Under the pieces are notes generated by a model. It was not told where the DNA came from. It worked only from the letters and a program-made list of their open reading frames with translations, and did no database searches. Below, piece after piece: positions 1-9,332 of a DNA stretch of 64,000 nucleotides. The DNA is taken from assembly GCA_019187105.1 (NCBI GenBank), contig JABAQM010000001.1, positions 930,001-994,000 of the forward strand. Reading direction: 5' to 3'. Every line of letters starts with the position of its first letter. Position 1 is the first letter of the stretch. The position numbers were made by a program, and so were the translations under genes. The stretch is from Fimbriimonadaceae bacterium (lineage in GTDB: Bacteria > Armatimonadota > Fimbriimonadia > Fimbriimonadales > Fimbriimonadaceae).

Positions 1-19
1 CACCATCGTCCAGATATAA

Positions 20-48
20 AGCGAGGATGCTCCGAGCCAATCGGAGCA
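20..48 (-). terminator. putative terminator of the secreted protein gene at 62-1147
   Basis: An 8-bp stem (28-35 with 41-48, 5-nt loop) lies just past the minus-strand stop codon at 62. On the minus strand it is followed by a pyrimidine-rich but interrupted T tract, so termination strength is uncertain. Confidence 0.4.
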
Positions 49-61
49 CCCTCGTGACGTG

Positions 62-1147
62 CTACGAAATCCCTATCTCGGCGTAATTGATCCTGCCCTG
101 GAACTTAACGCTGGGAAGGACCCCCACCTTGCGGTACTGAACCACCATGGTCATGCCGCCATCAGGCCGCACATAATCGCCCGGAGGCAGGCCGAGGTTG
201 GTCGTGTCCGCGTTGCGCTGGATATCAACGTTCGGCGAATAGTAGTTGAAGGTGTCGAAGCGCGTGAGGGTGGCGCCATCGTTCTTCAGCATGCTGAGTC
301 GCTGCTCGATATTGGCCCATTGGGTTTGCGCGACAACCTTGATCGCGATTTGCGATGGATTCAGGTTCGTCGTCTTGAATTCGAGGTTGTAGCGTAGCGG
401 CGGAATCTGGTTGCTGGCAACCTGGGTGTTCTCGCCAATTGCTCGGGCGGTATCCATCGCCTGGATTTTGGTGACGTCGTTCGCGCCTATCTCCTGGCCC
501 TGTGGACCCACTGAGTAGGCGACTGGAACGAGAACCTCGCCAAAGCTGGAGCCCAGCAGGGCGAACGTCGTGTCGCCCGTGAGCCAGTAAAACCGCGCCA
601 TTCCGGTACTGAAGTGGAAGTGCTGACCGTCGCCGCCGGTTCCAACCGCAATGCCCCAGTCCGGGTACACGGCTTGTCTTCCTTCGATTTTTAGCCAATA
701 CTTCACCCCCGCGGTCGCTACGAATGGCTGCGGCAGGGTGTAGTGGTAGTCGTAGAGTTGCTTGCCCCCAAACGTTCCGGCGCTGGTCTCGCCGGCGTTG
801 GTCATGAACTCATAGCAGGCAAGATAGATCGTCTCGTCCATGTCGGGGTTGCCACAGTAGGGCTGCCAATCTCCCTGAATCGAAGCATAAATCGTGATGT
901 CGAATCCTGTCAGCCTGCCGTAGAGGGCGTCGTGAATGTATCCGCCCCGCCAGCGAATCTCCTGGATCTCGGCATTTATCGGCAGAATGAAGCTCTCGTA
1001 GGCATACATATCGGAATCGGATCCGTCTTCCCAGACATGGGATGATGCGATAAGAGAGCCTGTGCCGTTGTGAGGGTACGTAAACAGCGTCGCTGCCCCG
1101 CTAACGGTACTCCCGGCAACCAGCAGCAGTAGCATGAGTCGCCTCAT
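62..1147 (-). CDS. secreted protein of unknown function
   Basis: A 361-residue protein that starts at the ATG at 1147, directly behind a strong AAGGAGG Shine-Dalgarno site; the open frame runs further upstream to 1804 but there it is only antisense to the DinB gene. Residues 1-20 (MRRLMLLLLVAGSTVSGAA) look like a signal peptide, so the protein should be exported. The rest is rich in aromatic residues and Gly and reads like a beta-sandwich surface protein (for example YDYHYTLPQPF and YWLKIEGRQAVYPDWG). I see no PEP-CTERM tail, lipobox or catalytic motif. It is divergent from the DinB gene. I do not recognise a family. Confidence 0.75.
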   Translation of the reverse strand: MRRLMLLLLVAGSTVSGAATLFTYPHNGTGSLIASSHVWEDGSDSDMYAYESFILPINAEIQEIRWRGGYIHDALYGRLTGFDITIYASIQGDWQPYCGNPDMDETIYLACYEFMTNAGETSAGTFGGKQLYDYHYTLPQPFVATAGVKYWLKIEGRQAVYPDWGIAVGTGGDGQHFHFSTGMARFYWLTGDTTFALLGSSFGEVLVPVAYSVGPQGQEIGANDVTKIQAMDTARAIGENTQVASNQIPPLRYNLEFKTTNLNPSQIAIKVVAQTQWANIEQRLSMLKNDGATLTRFDTFNYYSPNVDIQRNADTTNLGLPPGDYVRPDGGMTMVVQYRKVGVLPSVKFQGRINYAEIGIS

Positions 1148-1303
1148 TGAAACCTCCTTGGAGGGGTGCTTCCCACCTATAAGCTTGAACCAAGGACCGT
1201 AGCGATTCAAGTCGCCCTTTTCAAGTCCGCAATTCGCAGTGCGCGAGCCGGAGACAGTCGCCGGGTCGCCGGGATAGAATCCAAAGACTGGAGAAAGAAC
1301 CTC

Positions 1304-1798
1304 ATGAGTCAAGTAATGGAATCGATTGATGCAAAGGCGTTTTTGTCGGGTTGGTTGCACGGGCTGCAGGGCATGTACGCTGCCGATATCCGCGCGATCC
1401 CCGAGGAGAAATGGACCGCCACCTTCGGCGGCTGCACGCGGCCGGCCAACGAGCTCACGGGTGATGCCCTTGCCATGCTGGAATGGGTGACCGATGCCAT
1501 TCGGGGCAACGTGCGAGCCACCTATGGTCCGGAGGATATGGAAGGGCTTACCGAGAAGTGCCGCACGCGGGAAGGAGCGATCACTGCCCTCAAGGCCAGC
1601 ACCCAGGCCTTCAACGACGCGCTGAACGCGGCTAGCAACGAGACGCTTCTCAAGCCGATCATGGCGCCCTGGGGCATGGAGTCGCCACTCTATTCTCTGG
1701 CCCAGATCGCCGTTAGCCACATCTGGTACCACGACGGACAACTGAACTACATCCAGTGCCTTCTTGGCGACGACAAGGTTCACTGGATGGGCGACTAG
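1304..1798 (+). CDS. DinB family protein
   Basis: A 164-residue protein of the DinB/YfiT four-helix-bundle type (usual length 150-180). The start at 1304 follows GGAGAAAG at good spacing; a TAGAAT box at 1274-1279 could be its -10. The C-terminus has the typical IAVSHIWYHDGQLNYIQ helix with the conserved His pair region (SHxxYHxGQ) used for metal binding in the family. Members are thiol-dependent metalloenzymes such as bacillithiol or mycothiol transferases, but the substrate cannot be told here. A second DinB protein lies at 42637-43125. A perfect rho-independent terminator follows at once. Confidence 0.85.
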   Translation: MSQVMESIDAKAFLSGWLHGLQGMYAADIRAIPEEKWTATFGGCTRPANELTGDALAMLEWVTDAIRGNVRATYGPEDMEGLTEKCRTREGAITALKASTQAFNDALNAASNETLLKPIMAPWGMESPLYSLAQIAVSHIWYHDGQLNYIQCLLGDDKVHWMGD

Positions 1799-1813
1799 TC
1801 CCAAAGCAGGTTT

Positions 1814-1840
1814 GGACGCCGATGGAATCGGCGTCCTTTT
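1814..1840 (+). terminator. rho-independent terminator of the DinB gene
   Basis: Perfect 10-bp stem GGACGCCGAT / ATCGGCGTCC with a 3-nt loop followed by TTTT, 15 nt after the DinB stop codon. Confidence 0.9.
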
Positions 1841-1882
1841 ACTTGGTCGGCCACGCAGGCCACTTATGGCAGTCGGACAAGC

Positions 1883-2686
1883 CTACCGAGGGCGGCCGTC
1901 GTTCCCATCCAAGAGGGCGCGCTTGTTATCGCAATTCGACATGCTGTCGATAATCGTCGTGCTCTTCAACGTCCCATGCACGTAGAACTCGCGGGCGGCA
2001 AAACGCAGGATGACCTGACCGGTTCCATCGAAGTCCACCATCGGGCCAAGCTCTTTGAAGACGCCGGTGATTCGCTGGTCGAATAAGAGGTTGCCGGCAT
2101 TGTCAGAGGCGACCGAGAGCTGGGCCGTGCTCACTTGACCGTCGACGATGAATCGCAGCTCCGACATCGCGCGCTCTCCCGGTCTGACCGTGGTGAAGTC
2201 GACCTTTGCGAAAGTCTCAGGATTCATCTGGATAAGGAGACCGACCGGGGTCTCGAAATACTGCACTTCGAAGTTTGTAGAAGTTCCAGGCTCAAATGCG
2301 ATGTTTTCGCCGCTAAATCCCGGGCCAGTTTCGACATCCTCGTCGGGAGCCAGGAATGACGACCACCAAGCGGAGGCCTGGGCTGCGTACTTGGAGCCTT
2401 GAACATAGGTGGCGGTCCAGTTGCGGCGGTTGTACTGGCCACCCGAATACTCCCACCACTCGCGGGCGTTGGCCCAGGTGCTGGAATAGGAGGCCGGCGC
2501 GTAGCCGCTGTCTCCATAATCGGGCGCCTTCTTGAAGTTGTGGCTGCGGCGAATGCTCTTGTACCAAACCTTGGATTCGGCTTTAACCCAACCCGCTTCG
2601 GCTTCCGACATTACGATCGATGCGCAAACAATCCCGAGCAGTACCCTCGCGATCTTGCTGGTGTTAACAACGTAATTCACGAGCAA
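1883..2686 (-). CDS. secreted protein of unknown function
   Basis: A 267-residue protein with an N-terminal hydrophobic segment (ARVLLGIVCASIVMSEAEA) that reads as a signal peptide with an A-E-A cleavage site. The first in-frame start is TTG at 2686; GTG at 2680 or a later codon is possible, and no clear Shine-Dalgarno decides it. The mature part is Trp- and Tyr-rich (WANAREWWEYSGG) with beta-strand character and no known catalytic motif. It is the same strand as the pseudopilin upstream, with 68 nt between, so the two could be co-transcribed. Function not recognised. Confidence 0.65.
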   Translation of the reverse strand: MLVNYVVNTSKIARVLLGIVCASIVMSEAEAGWVKAESKVWYKSIRRSHNFKKAPDYGDSGYAPASYSSTWANAREWWEYSGGQYNRRNWTATYVQGSKYAAQASAWWSSFLAPDEDVETGPGFSGENIAFEPGTSTNFEVQYFETPVGLLIQMNPETFAKVDFTTVRPGERAMSELRFIVDGQVSTAQLSVASDNAGNLLFDQRITGVFKELGPMVDFDGTGQVILRFAAREFYVHGTLKSTTIIDSMSNCDNKRALLDGNDGRPR

Positions 2687-2754
2687 TAGAGGAGTCCGAG
2701 GCGTAACTCCTGTTGCAGATTGTCTAATTTTTCCAAGAACAGGGAGAGCAGCGA

Positions 2755-3570
2755 TTACTCCGCGTTGCAGAACGGAGCATAGATAGGTGCATCATTCAGC
2801 GGGATCTTGGGACAGAACAGTCTTGCCGGAACAGAATTCTGGCAGTCGCCAATCTTAGGCTTCTTAGCAGCCACAAACCGTTTGGCATGGCCGTCGAAGA
2901 AAGCGAAACTGGTTCCTCCTGTGTGCTGGTTTCCCGGACAATCCCGGGCTTCGCCTCCATCGAACGCGAGAAAGAAACTGTCGTTCAACGTCAGTTGCTC
3001 GTCGATGAGGACGACAAATTCGGCCGGCCGATCAACCTCGGATGCTGGAATATAACCCGCAATCGCATTCATTGAATAGCTCAGGCATTTCTCATAGCGG
3101 CGTTTATCCGACGGACAGGAAAAAACGGTCCATTCCCTCAGGTAGGGATAGAGAACTCCAGCCTTTGGTCCAGTGTCCTGCCAGATCTTTGTAACTTCGG
3201 ACATTGGATCCCACCATTTTTCCAAGATGCCATGGCATGGAACCCATGAAGACTGTGAGGATACGTGGATGCCTCGCATCCAGGTGGGATACCGATTGTC
3301 GAAAGCGGCCTTCTCGCACCGGCCTTGTTCGCCGGATCCGGGGTATCGCTCGCCATGGTCTGCGACGTAGAGCTGCAGCGCAGCTGACAGTTGCCTTATG
3401 TTCGACAGACAGGTCGCCTGGCGCCCCTTCTCCTTGGCCTCCGCCATAACCGGAAAGATCATTGCCGCCAAGATTGCGATAATTACGATCACGACAAGAA
3501 GCTCGACGAGCGTGAACCCATTGAACACTGACCGGGTGCGCTTGCCGCCTATTGGATATGGCCGGTACAT
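2755..3570 (-). CDS. pseudopilin with prepilin N-terminus and H-X9-DG motif
   Basis: A 271-residue type II secretion/type IV pilin-like protein. Residues 17-40 carry the prepilin peptidase site and helix (GFTLVELLVVIVIIAILAAM), with the usual Glu at mature position 5. The C-terminal part contains H-TGGTSFAFF-DG, the H-X9-DG motif of the DUF1559-like pilins that are abundant in Planctomycetes and Armatimonadota. Start at 3570 is fixed by a GGAGG site 6 nt upstream. These proteins are thought to form cell-surface fibres or minor pseudopilins; the genome normally encodes many, scattered singly as here. Cys pairs in the C-terminal domain suggest disulfides. Confidence 0.9.
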   Translation of the reverse strand: MYRPYPIGGKRTRSVFNGFTLVELLVVIVIIAILAAMIFPVMAEAKEKGRQATCLSNIRQLSAALQLYVADHGERYPGSGEQGRCEKAAFDNRYPTWMRGIHVSSQSSWVPCHGILEKWWDPMSEVTKIWQDTGPKAGVLYPYLREWTVFSCPSDKRRYEKCLSYSMNAIAGYIPASEVDRPAEFVVLIDEQLTLNDSFFLAFDGGEARDCPGNQHTGGTSFAFFDGHAKRFVAAKKPKIGDCQNSVPARLFCPKIPLNDAPIYAPFCNAE

Positions 3571-3664
3571 ACGAAACCTCCGCTACAAGAACGTTGGCGG
3601 CCGCTTAAGGTGTCATCCGGGTGGTCCTCCCGGATCCGAACGCTTGGATCCGTGGGGTGCTTGC

Positions 3665-3730
3665 CCTGCCGTTCGGCCAAGTCGGGATGGGAACGGGTGT
3701 ATCCTCCTCGCCATGACTCACGCAAACGGT
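3665..3730 (-). pseudogene. 5S rRNA remnant (5' half only)
   Basis: This segment matches the 5' half of the intact 5S gene (GGGATGGGAACGGGTGT, CCTCCTCGCCATGA, CACGC) but has a 7-nt insertion (CCAAGTC) and lacks the 3' half, so it cannot fold as 5S. It is the outermost of three tandem 5S-like units. Confidence 0.7.
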
Positions 3731-3741
3731 GCCGAACAAAT

Positions 3742-3775
3742 AGAAAGCCCCGACCTATCGATCGGGGCTTGAAAA
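3742..3775 (-). terminator. duplicated rRNA terminator
   Basis: A near-copy (offset exactly 169 nt) of the terminator at 3911-3944: stem GCCCCGA / TCGGGGC followed on the minus strand by TTTCTA. It sits behind the decayed 5S copy at 3779-3890 and probably backs up termination of the rRNA transcript. Confidence 0.8.
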
Positions 3776-3778
3776 TTG

Positions 3779-3890
3779 GTATCCGCGCAACGTGCCTATC
3801 TGCCGGGAGGCTGCCCTCCAAGTACTTCCGCCGCTGAGGAGCTTAACTGCCCCGCGGTTCGGCCAAGTCGGGATGGGAACGCGTGTCCGA
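3779..3890 (-). pseudogene. decayed second 5S rRNA copy
   Basis: Positions 3779-3851 are identical to the 3' half of the intact 5S gene at an offset of 169 nt. From 3852 on, the 5' half diverges (inserted CCAAGTC, GCGTGTCCGACAAGGTC in place of the normal sequence), which destroys helix I. Together with its terminator it is a tandem duplicate of the 5S-terminator unit in which one half has decayed. Confidence 0.75.
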
Positions 3891-3910
3891 CAAGGTCGAC
3901 TATCCCTAAT

Positions 3911-3944
3911 AGAAAGCCCCGACCTTCCGATCGGGGCTTAAAGT
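3911..3944 (-). terminator. rho-independent terminator after 5S rRNA
   Basis: GC-rich stem GCCCCGATCGG / CCTTCCGATCGGGGC reading on the minus strand, followed by a T-rich run (TTTCTA), directly behind the 3' end of the intact 5S gene. Confidence 0.85.
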
Positions 3945-3947
3945 TTG

Positions 3948-4071
3948 GTATCCGCGCAACGTGCCTATCTGCCGGGAGGCTGCCCTCCAAGTACTTCCGC
4001 CGCTGAGGAGCTTAACTGCCGTGTTCGGGATGGGAACGGGTGTGTCCTCCTCGCCATGACCACGCGAATAC
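3948..4071 (-). rRNA. rrf: 5S ribosomal RNA
   Basis: Recognised by the conserved 5S core: CCCGTTCCCATCCCGAAC, ACGGCAGTTAAGC and the GGCGG-AAGTACT segment on the minus strand. The ends pair as helix I (GTAT-CGCG with CGCG-ATAC). It lies about 90 nt behind the 23S gene, on the same strand. Two damaged copies follow downstream. Ends are estimated from helix I. Confidence 0.93.
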
Positions 4072-4116
4072 ACACTGTATAGCGCTAGGAAAGCGCTTTG
4101 ATAGTTGCACAGAGCA

Positions 4117-4161
4117 ATTGTTAGTGGAGGTACGCGACTTAGTCACCAGAAAAGTAAAGCT
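4117..4161 (-). other. 3' arm of the pre-23S processing stem
   Basis: This 45-nt segment is an almost perfect inverted repeat of 7114-7157: the blocks ATTGTTAGTGGA, ACGCG, CTTAG, CACCAGAAA and TAAAGCT pair in order, broken only by 1-3 nt bulges. Such stems bracket 23S rRNA and are cut by RNase III. Confidence 0.85.
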
Positions 4162-7113
<2,952 letters not shown>

Positions 7114-7157
7114 AGCTTTAAATTTCTGGTGTCTAAGACGCGTGTTCCACTAACAAT
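7114..7157 (-). other. 5' arm of the pre-23S processing stem
   Basis: Partner of 4117-4161. It lies about 60 nt downstream of the predicted transcription start and directly before the mature 23S 5' end. Confidence 0.85.
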
Positions 7158-7225
7158 ATTACTATGCAACTGTCAAAGTGCTCTCTAGCGGCCGAATCTG
7201 AACCTTCGTCCAGCGGCAAGAAGGA

Positions 7226-7254
7226 ATGATACCAACTTTCGCAGACGGTGTCAA
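7226..7254 (-). promoter_or_regulatory. sigma-70 promoter of the 23S-5S unit
   Basis: On the minus strand a consensus -35 TTGACA (7249-7254), a 17-nt spacer ending in TTGG and a -10 TATCAT (7226-7231). This is the best -35/-10 pair I see in the window and predicts a start near 7219, so the 23S-5S unit is transcribed without a 16S gene. Confidence 0.85.
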
Positions 7255-7356
7255 GCCCCTCTTCAGGGTTTCCCACCGCTTTTCCTCAGATTCGAGGTCG
7301 GCGCCCTCATTCAAACGTCGGGTATTCCCCTCAAGTTCCCCAGTCTCAAGACATAC

Positions 7357-7387
7357 TTGAACCTGAAAGAGCCGGATTTGAACCTGA
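7357..7387 (+). repeat. direct repeat before the glycosyltransferase gene
   Basis: TTGAACCTGA occurs twice, at 7357-7366 and 7378-7387, a 21-bp period (two helical turns), ending 3 nt before the GTG start at 7391. It could be a protein-binding site or chance; no promoter box is obvious here. Confidence 0.45.
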
Positions 7388-7390
7388 GTC

Positions 7391-8722
7391 GTGACCAAGG
7401 ACACTCGAAATTTGCCAAAAAACCAGCCAAACATCTACTGGATCTGGCTGATCTGGCCCGTCCTCGCCGCTATTGCCCTGCGCACGGCTTGGGCCTGGAC
7501 CTTCCGGCCGACCCCGGTAAGCGACTTTGCCTGGTACTTCGATCGCGCAGTCGGTATCGCCTCCGGCCACGGCTACAGCATCAACGACGCCCCGACCGCG
7601 TTCTGGCCGGTCGGCTTCCCCGGAACTCTCGGCATCCTCTTCACCATCACCGGCCCCTCGCTGCTCGCCGTCAAGATCCTGAACCTAGCCAGCGCGGCTA
7701 TGGCCGTCGGTTGGACCGGGATCATCGCGATGAGGCTCGGCTTACCCAAGGCAACCGGAATCGCCGCAGCCTGGATCGTCGCTCTCAGTCCAAACTCGAT
7801 CGCCTACGTATCCTTGGTGGCCAGCGAACCCCTCACGACGGCCCTGCTTCTGGCCGCGGTCGAGAGACATCTCGCCGGACTCGGTGGCGATCGGACGTGG
7901 AAATCCTGGCTCCTCGGCGGCCTTCTCTACGGAGCCGCCATCCTTTGCAAGCCACATATCGTCCTCGTTCCCCTCGCCGTGACCCTTGCCGCCAAGGGTG
8001 CCGCGAAATGGCGGTATGGAGTTTCCATCCTCGGCGTGGCCCTGGTAGCCGTCCTGCCCTGGTGCATCCGGAACACGGTGACCTTCGGCAGGCTCCTCTT
8101 CGTGTCCACTAACGGCGGTTACAACCTGCTGATCGGAGCGAACCCGGAAGCGGACGGAAGGTGGATGGAAGTCCGAACCGATGCGGAGCGGGGCGCCGCG
8201 GAGGGAGACTACGACCGCACCTTCCAACGCAAAGCAGTGGAATACATCTCGGCCCATCCGATGGATTATCTGAAGCTCGCACCCCTCAAGGTCCGTAATC
8301 TCTTCGTCCCCGGCAACGAGGGCTTGCATTGGACGGTTGCCGGTACCGACAAGCTCGACACCACCCGACGAACGACCCTGGCCAACTTGAAGCCACTCGC
8401 CTCGATCTATTCCGCCGGTCTCGGCCTGATCGCCATCATCGGACTCGGCCGAGGATTCAGGGCTCGATCGGCGTGGACTTGCGCCTCGATCGTCGCGGTC
8501 TTCCTCCTTACCGCCGCTATCTTCTTCGGCGAATCCCGTTTCATTTTGCCGGCCTCGCCATTCCTGGCCATCCTGGCAGCGATTGCCTTCACGGGACCAA
8601 GGCCGCGATCTCGCGAATCGGTTCCGGATCGAGCGCCCAGTGGGGACCATAGCTCACCTCGCCGGCAAGACGCGAAGTCGGGTCGAAAGCCTCGAAGAAA
8701 GGCCCAAGATGTACCTCGTTAA
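7391..8722 (+). CDS. multi-spanning membrane glycosyltransferase (GT39/GT83 ArnT-like)
   Basis: A 443-residue GTG-started integral membrane protein with about ten hydrophobic segments. After the first helix it has a VSDFAWYFDRAVGIASGHGY region, the position at which GT-C enzymes such as ArnT and PMT carry their catalytic Asp in the first outer loop, followed by FWPVGFPG. GT-C enzymes use polyprenyl-phosphate sugars to modify proteins or lipids outside the cytoplasmic membrane; acceptor unknown. The last helix ends near residue 400; the final 44 residues are a basic, low-complexity tail encoded by DNA antisense to cutC, so the original stop may have been lost. Confidence 0.75.
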   Translation: MTKDTRNLPKNQPNIYWIWLIWPVLAAIALRTAWAWTFRPTPVSDFAWYFDRAVGIASGHGYSINDAPTAFWPVGFPGTLGILFTITGPSLLAVKILNLASAAMAVGWTGIIAMRLGLPKATGIAAAWIVALSPNSIAYVSLVASEPLTTALLLAAVERHLAGLGGDRTWKSWLLGGLLYGAAILCKPHIVLVPLAVTLAAKGAAKWRYGVSILGVALVAVLPWCIRNTVTFGRLLFVSTNGGYNLLIGANPEADGRWMEVRTDAERGAAEGDYDRTFQRKAVEYISAHPMDYLKLAPLKVRNLFVPGNEGLHWTVAGTDKLDTTRRTTLANLKPLASIYSAGLGLIAIIGLGRGFRARSAWTCASIVAVFLLTAAIFFGESRFILPASPFLAILAAIAFTGPRPRSRESVPDRAPSGDHSSPRRQDAKSGRKPRRKAQDVPR

Positions 8723-9296
8723 CACCAGTCTCCTTTACCAGTCGCGGAACCTCGCCGGCACGGATGTGCCCACCCGGCAGAATTCCGATGACGCCAAGAT
8801 CGACCAGTTCCCTGAGCTTGCCCGCCCCGTCGATCGCCGCATCGCGGCCGCCCCCGGTCAACATTCGCGCAAAGCCGAGATCACGCAATTCCCGAGCCGT
8901 GTCGCCAAGATCTGGCGTCACATCGCATGCCCGGTGACAAACCAGCTCGCAATCCACCGCCCGTTCAGCCACCCGCCACATCGCCTTTCGGTCCAACCTT
9001 CCATCCTCGAGCAGAATGCCGAACACAACTCCACGGACGCCCATCTCGCGGAATCGGTTGACGTCGAACTCCATCGCCCGAATCTCGTCTTCGGAGTAGC
9101 AGAAGCCGCCCGGTCGGGGCCGGATCATGACCACGATCGGCAACTGAGTGACTGCCCGACAGGCCGCGTACAGCCCCGGCGATGGAGTCAGGCCACCGAG
9201 CTCGATCCCGCTGCACAGCTCGATCCTCGTCGCGCCCGCCTCGGCGGCAAGGCGACAATCCTCAGGCGTGCAGCAGACCACCTCAATCCCGATCAT
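8589..9296 (-). CDS. cutC: CutC family protein
   Basis: A 235-residue TIM-barrel protein matching CutC over its whole length (usual 240-250): N-terminal AGATRIELCSGIELGGLTPS, central MIRPRPGGFCYSEDEI, and RMLTGGG near the C-terminus. CutC was named for copper homeostasis, but its biochemical activity remains unsettled. The ATG at 9296 lies 6 nt behind a TAAACT box (9303-9308) with no Shine-Dalgarno, so the transcript is probably leaderless. Its 3' end overlaps the convergent glycosyltransferase by 134 bp; CutC is conserved through that overlap, so it is the constrained partner. Confidence 0.92.
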   Translation of the reverse strand: MIGIEVVCCTPEDCRLAAEAGATRIELCSGIELGGLTPSPGLYAACRAVTQLPIVVMIRPRPGGFCYSEDEIRAMEFDVNRFREMGVRGVVFGILLEDGRLDRKAMWRVAERAVDCELVCHRACDVTPDLGDTARELRDLGFARMLTGGGRDAAIDGAGKLRELVDLGVIGILPGGHIRAGEVPRLVKETGVNEVHLGPFFEAFDPTSRLAGEVSYGPHWALDPEPIREIAALVP

Positions 9297-9302
9297 GCCG
9301 CA

Positions 9303-9326
9303 AGTTTAAGCGATGATTGGTAATCT
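9303..9326. promoter_or_regulatory. divergent -10 boxes for cutC and the tricorn-type protease
   Basis: The 36-nt gap between the two divergent genes holds TAAACT (9303-9308, minus strand) 6 nt before the cutC ATG and TAATCT (9321-9326, plus strand) 6 nt before the protease GTG. Both would start transcription at or next to the first codon. No good -35 is visible for either. Confidence 0.6.
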
Positions 9327-9332
9327 CAGATC

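Noticed and set aside
1148-1804. Upstream extension of the minus-strand frame ending at 62
   Set aside because: It is antisense to the DinB gene; a strong Shine-Dalgarno and signal peptide fix the start at 1147.
7158-7390. Possible 16S rRNA or tRNA upstream of 23S
   Set aside because: No 16S or tRNA signature is present; the stretch holds only the promoter and leader and the direct repeat before the glycosyltransferase gene.
7742-8650. Minus-strand open frame of 302 codons
   Set aside because: Antisense to the membrane glycosyltransferase; Glu/Gly/Asp-rich composition is typical of a shadow of hydrophobic codons.
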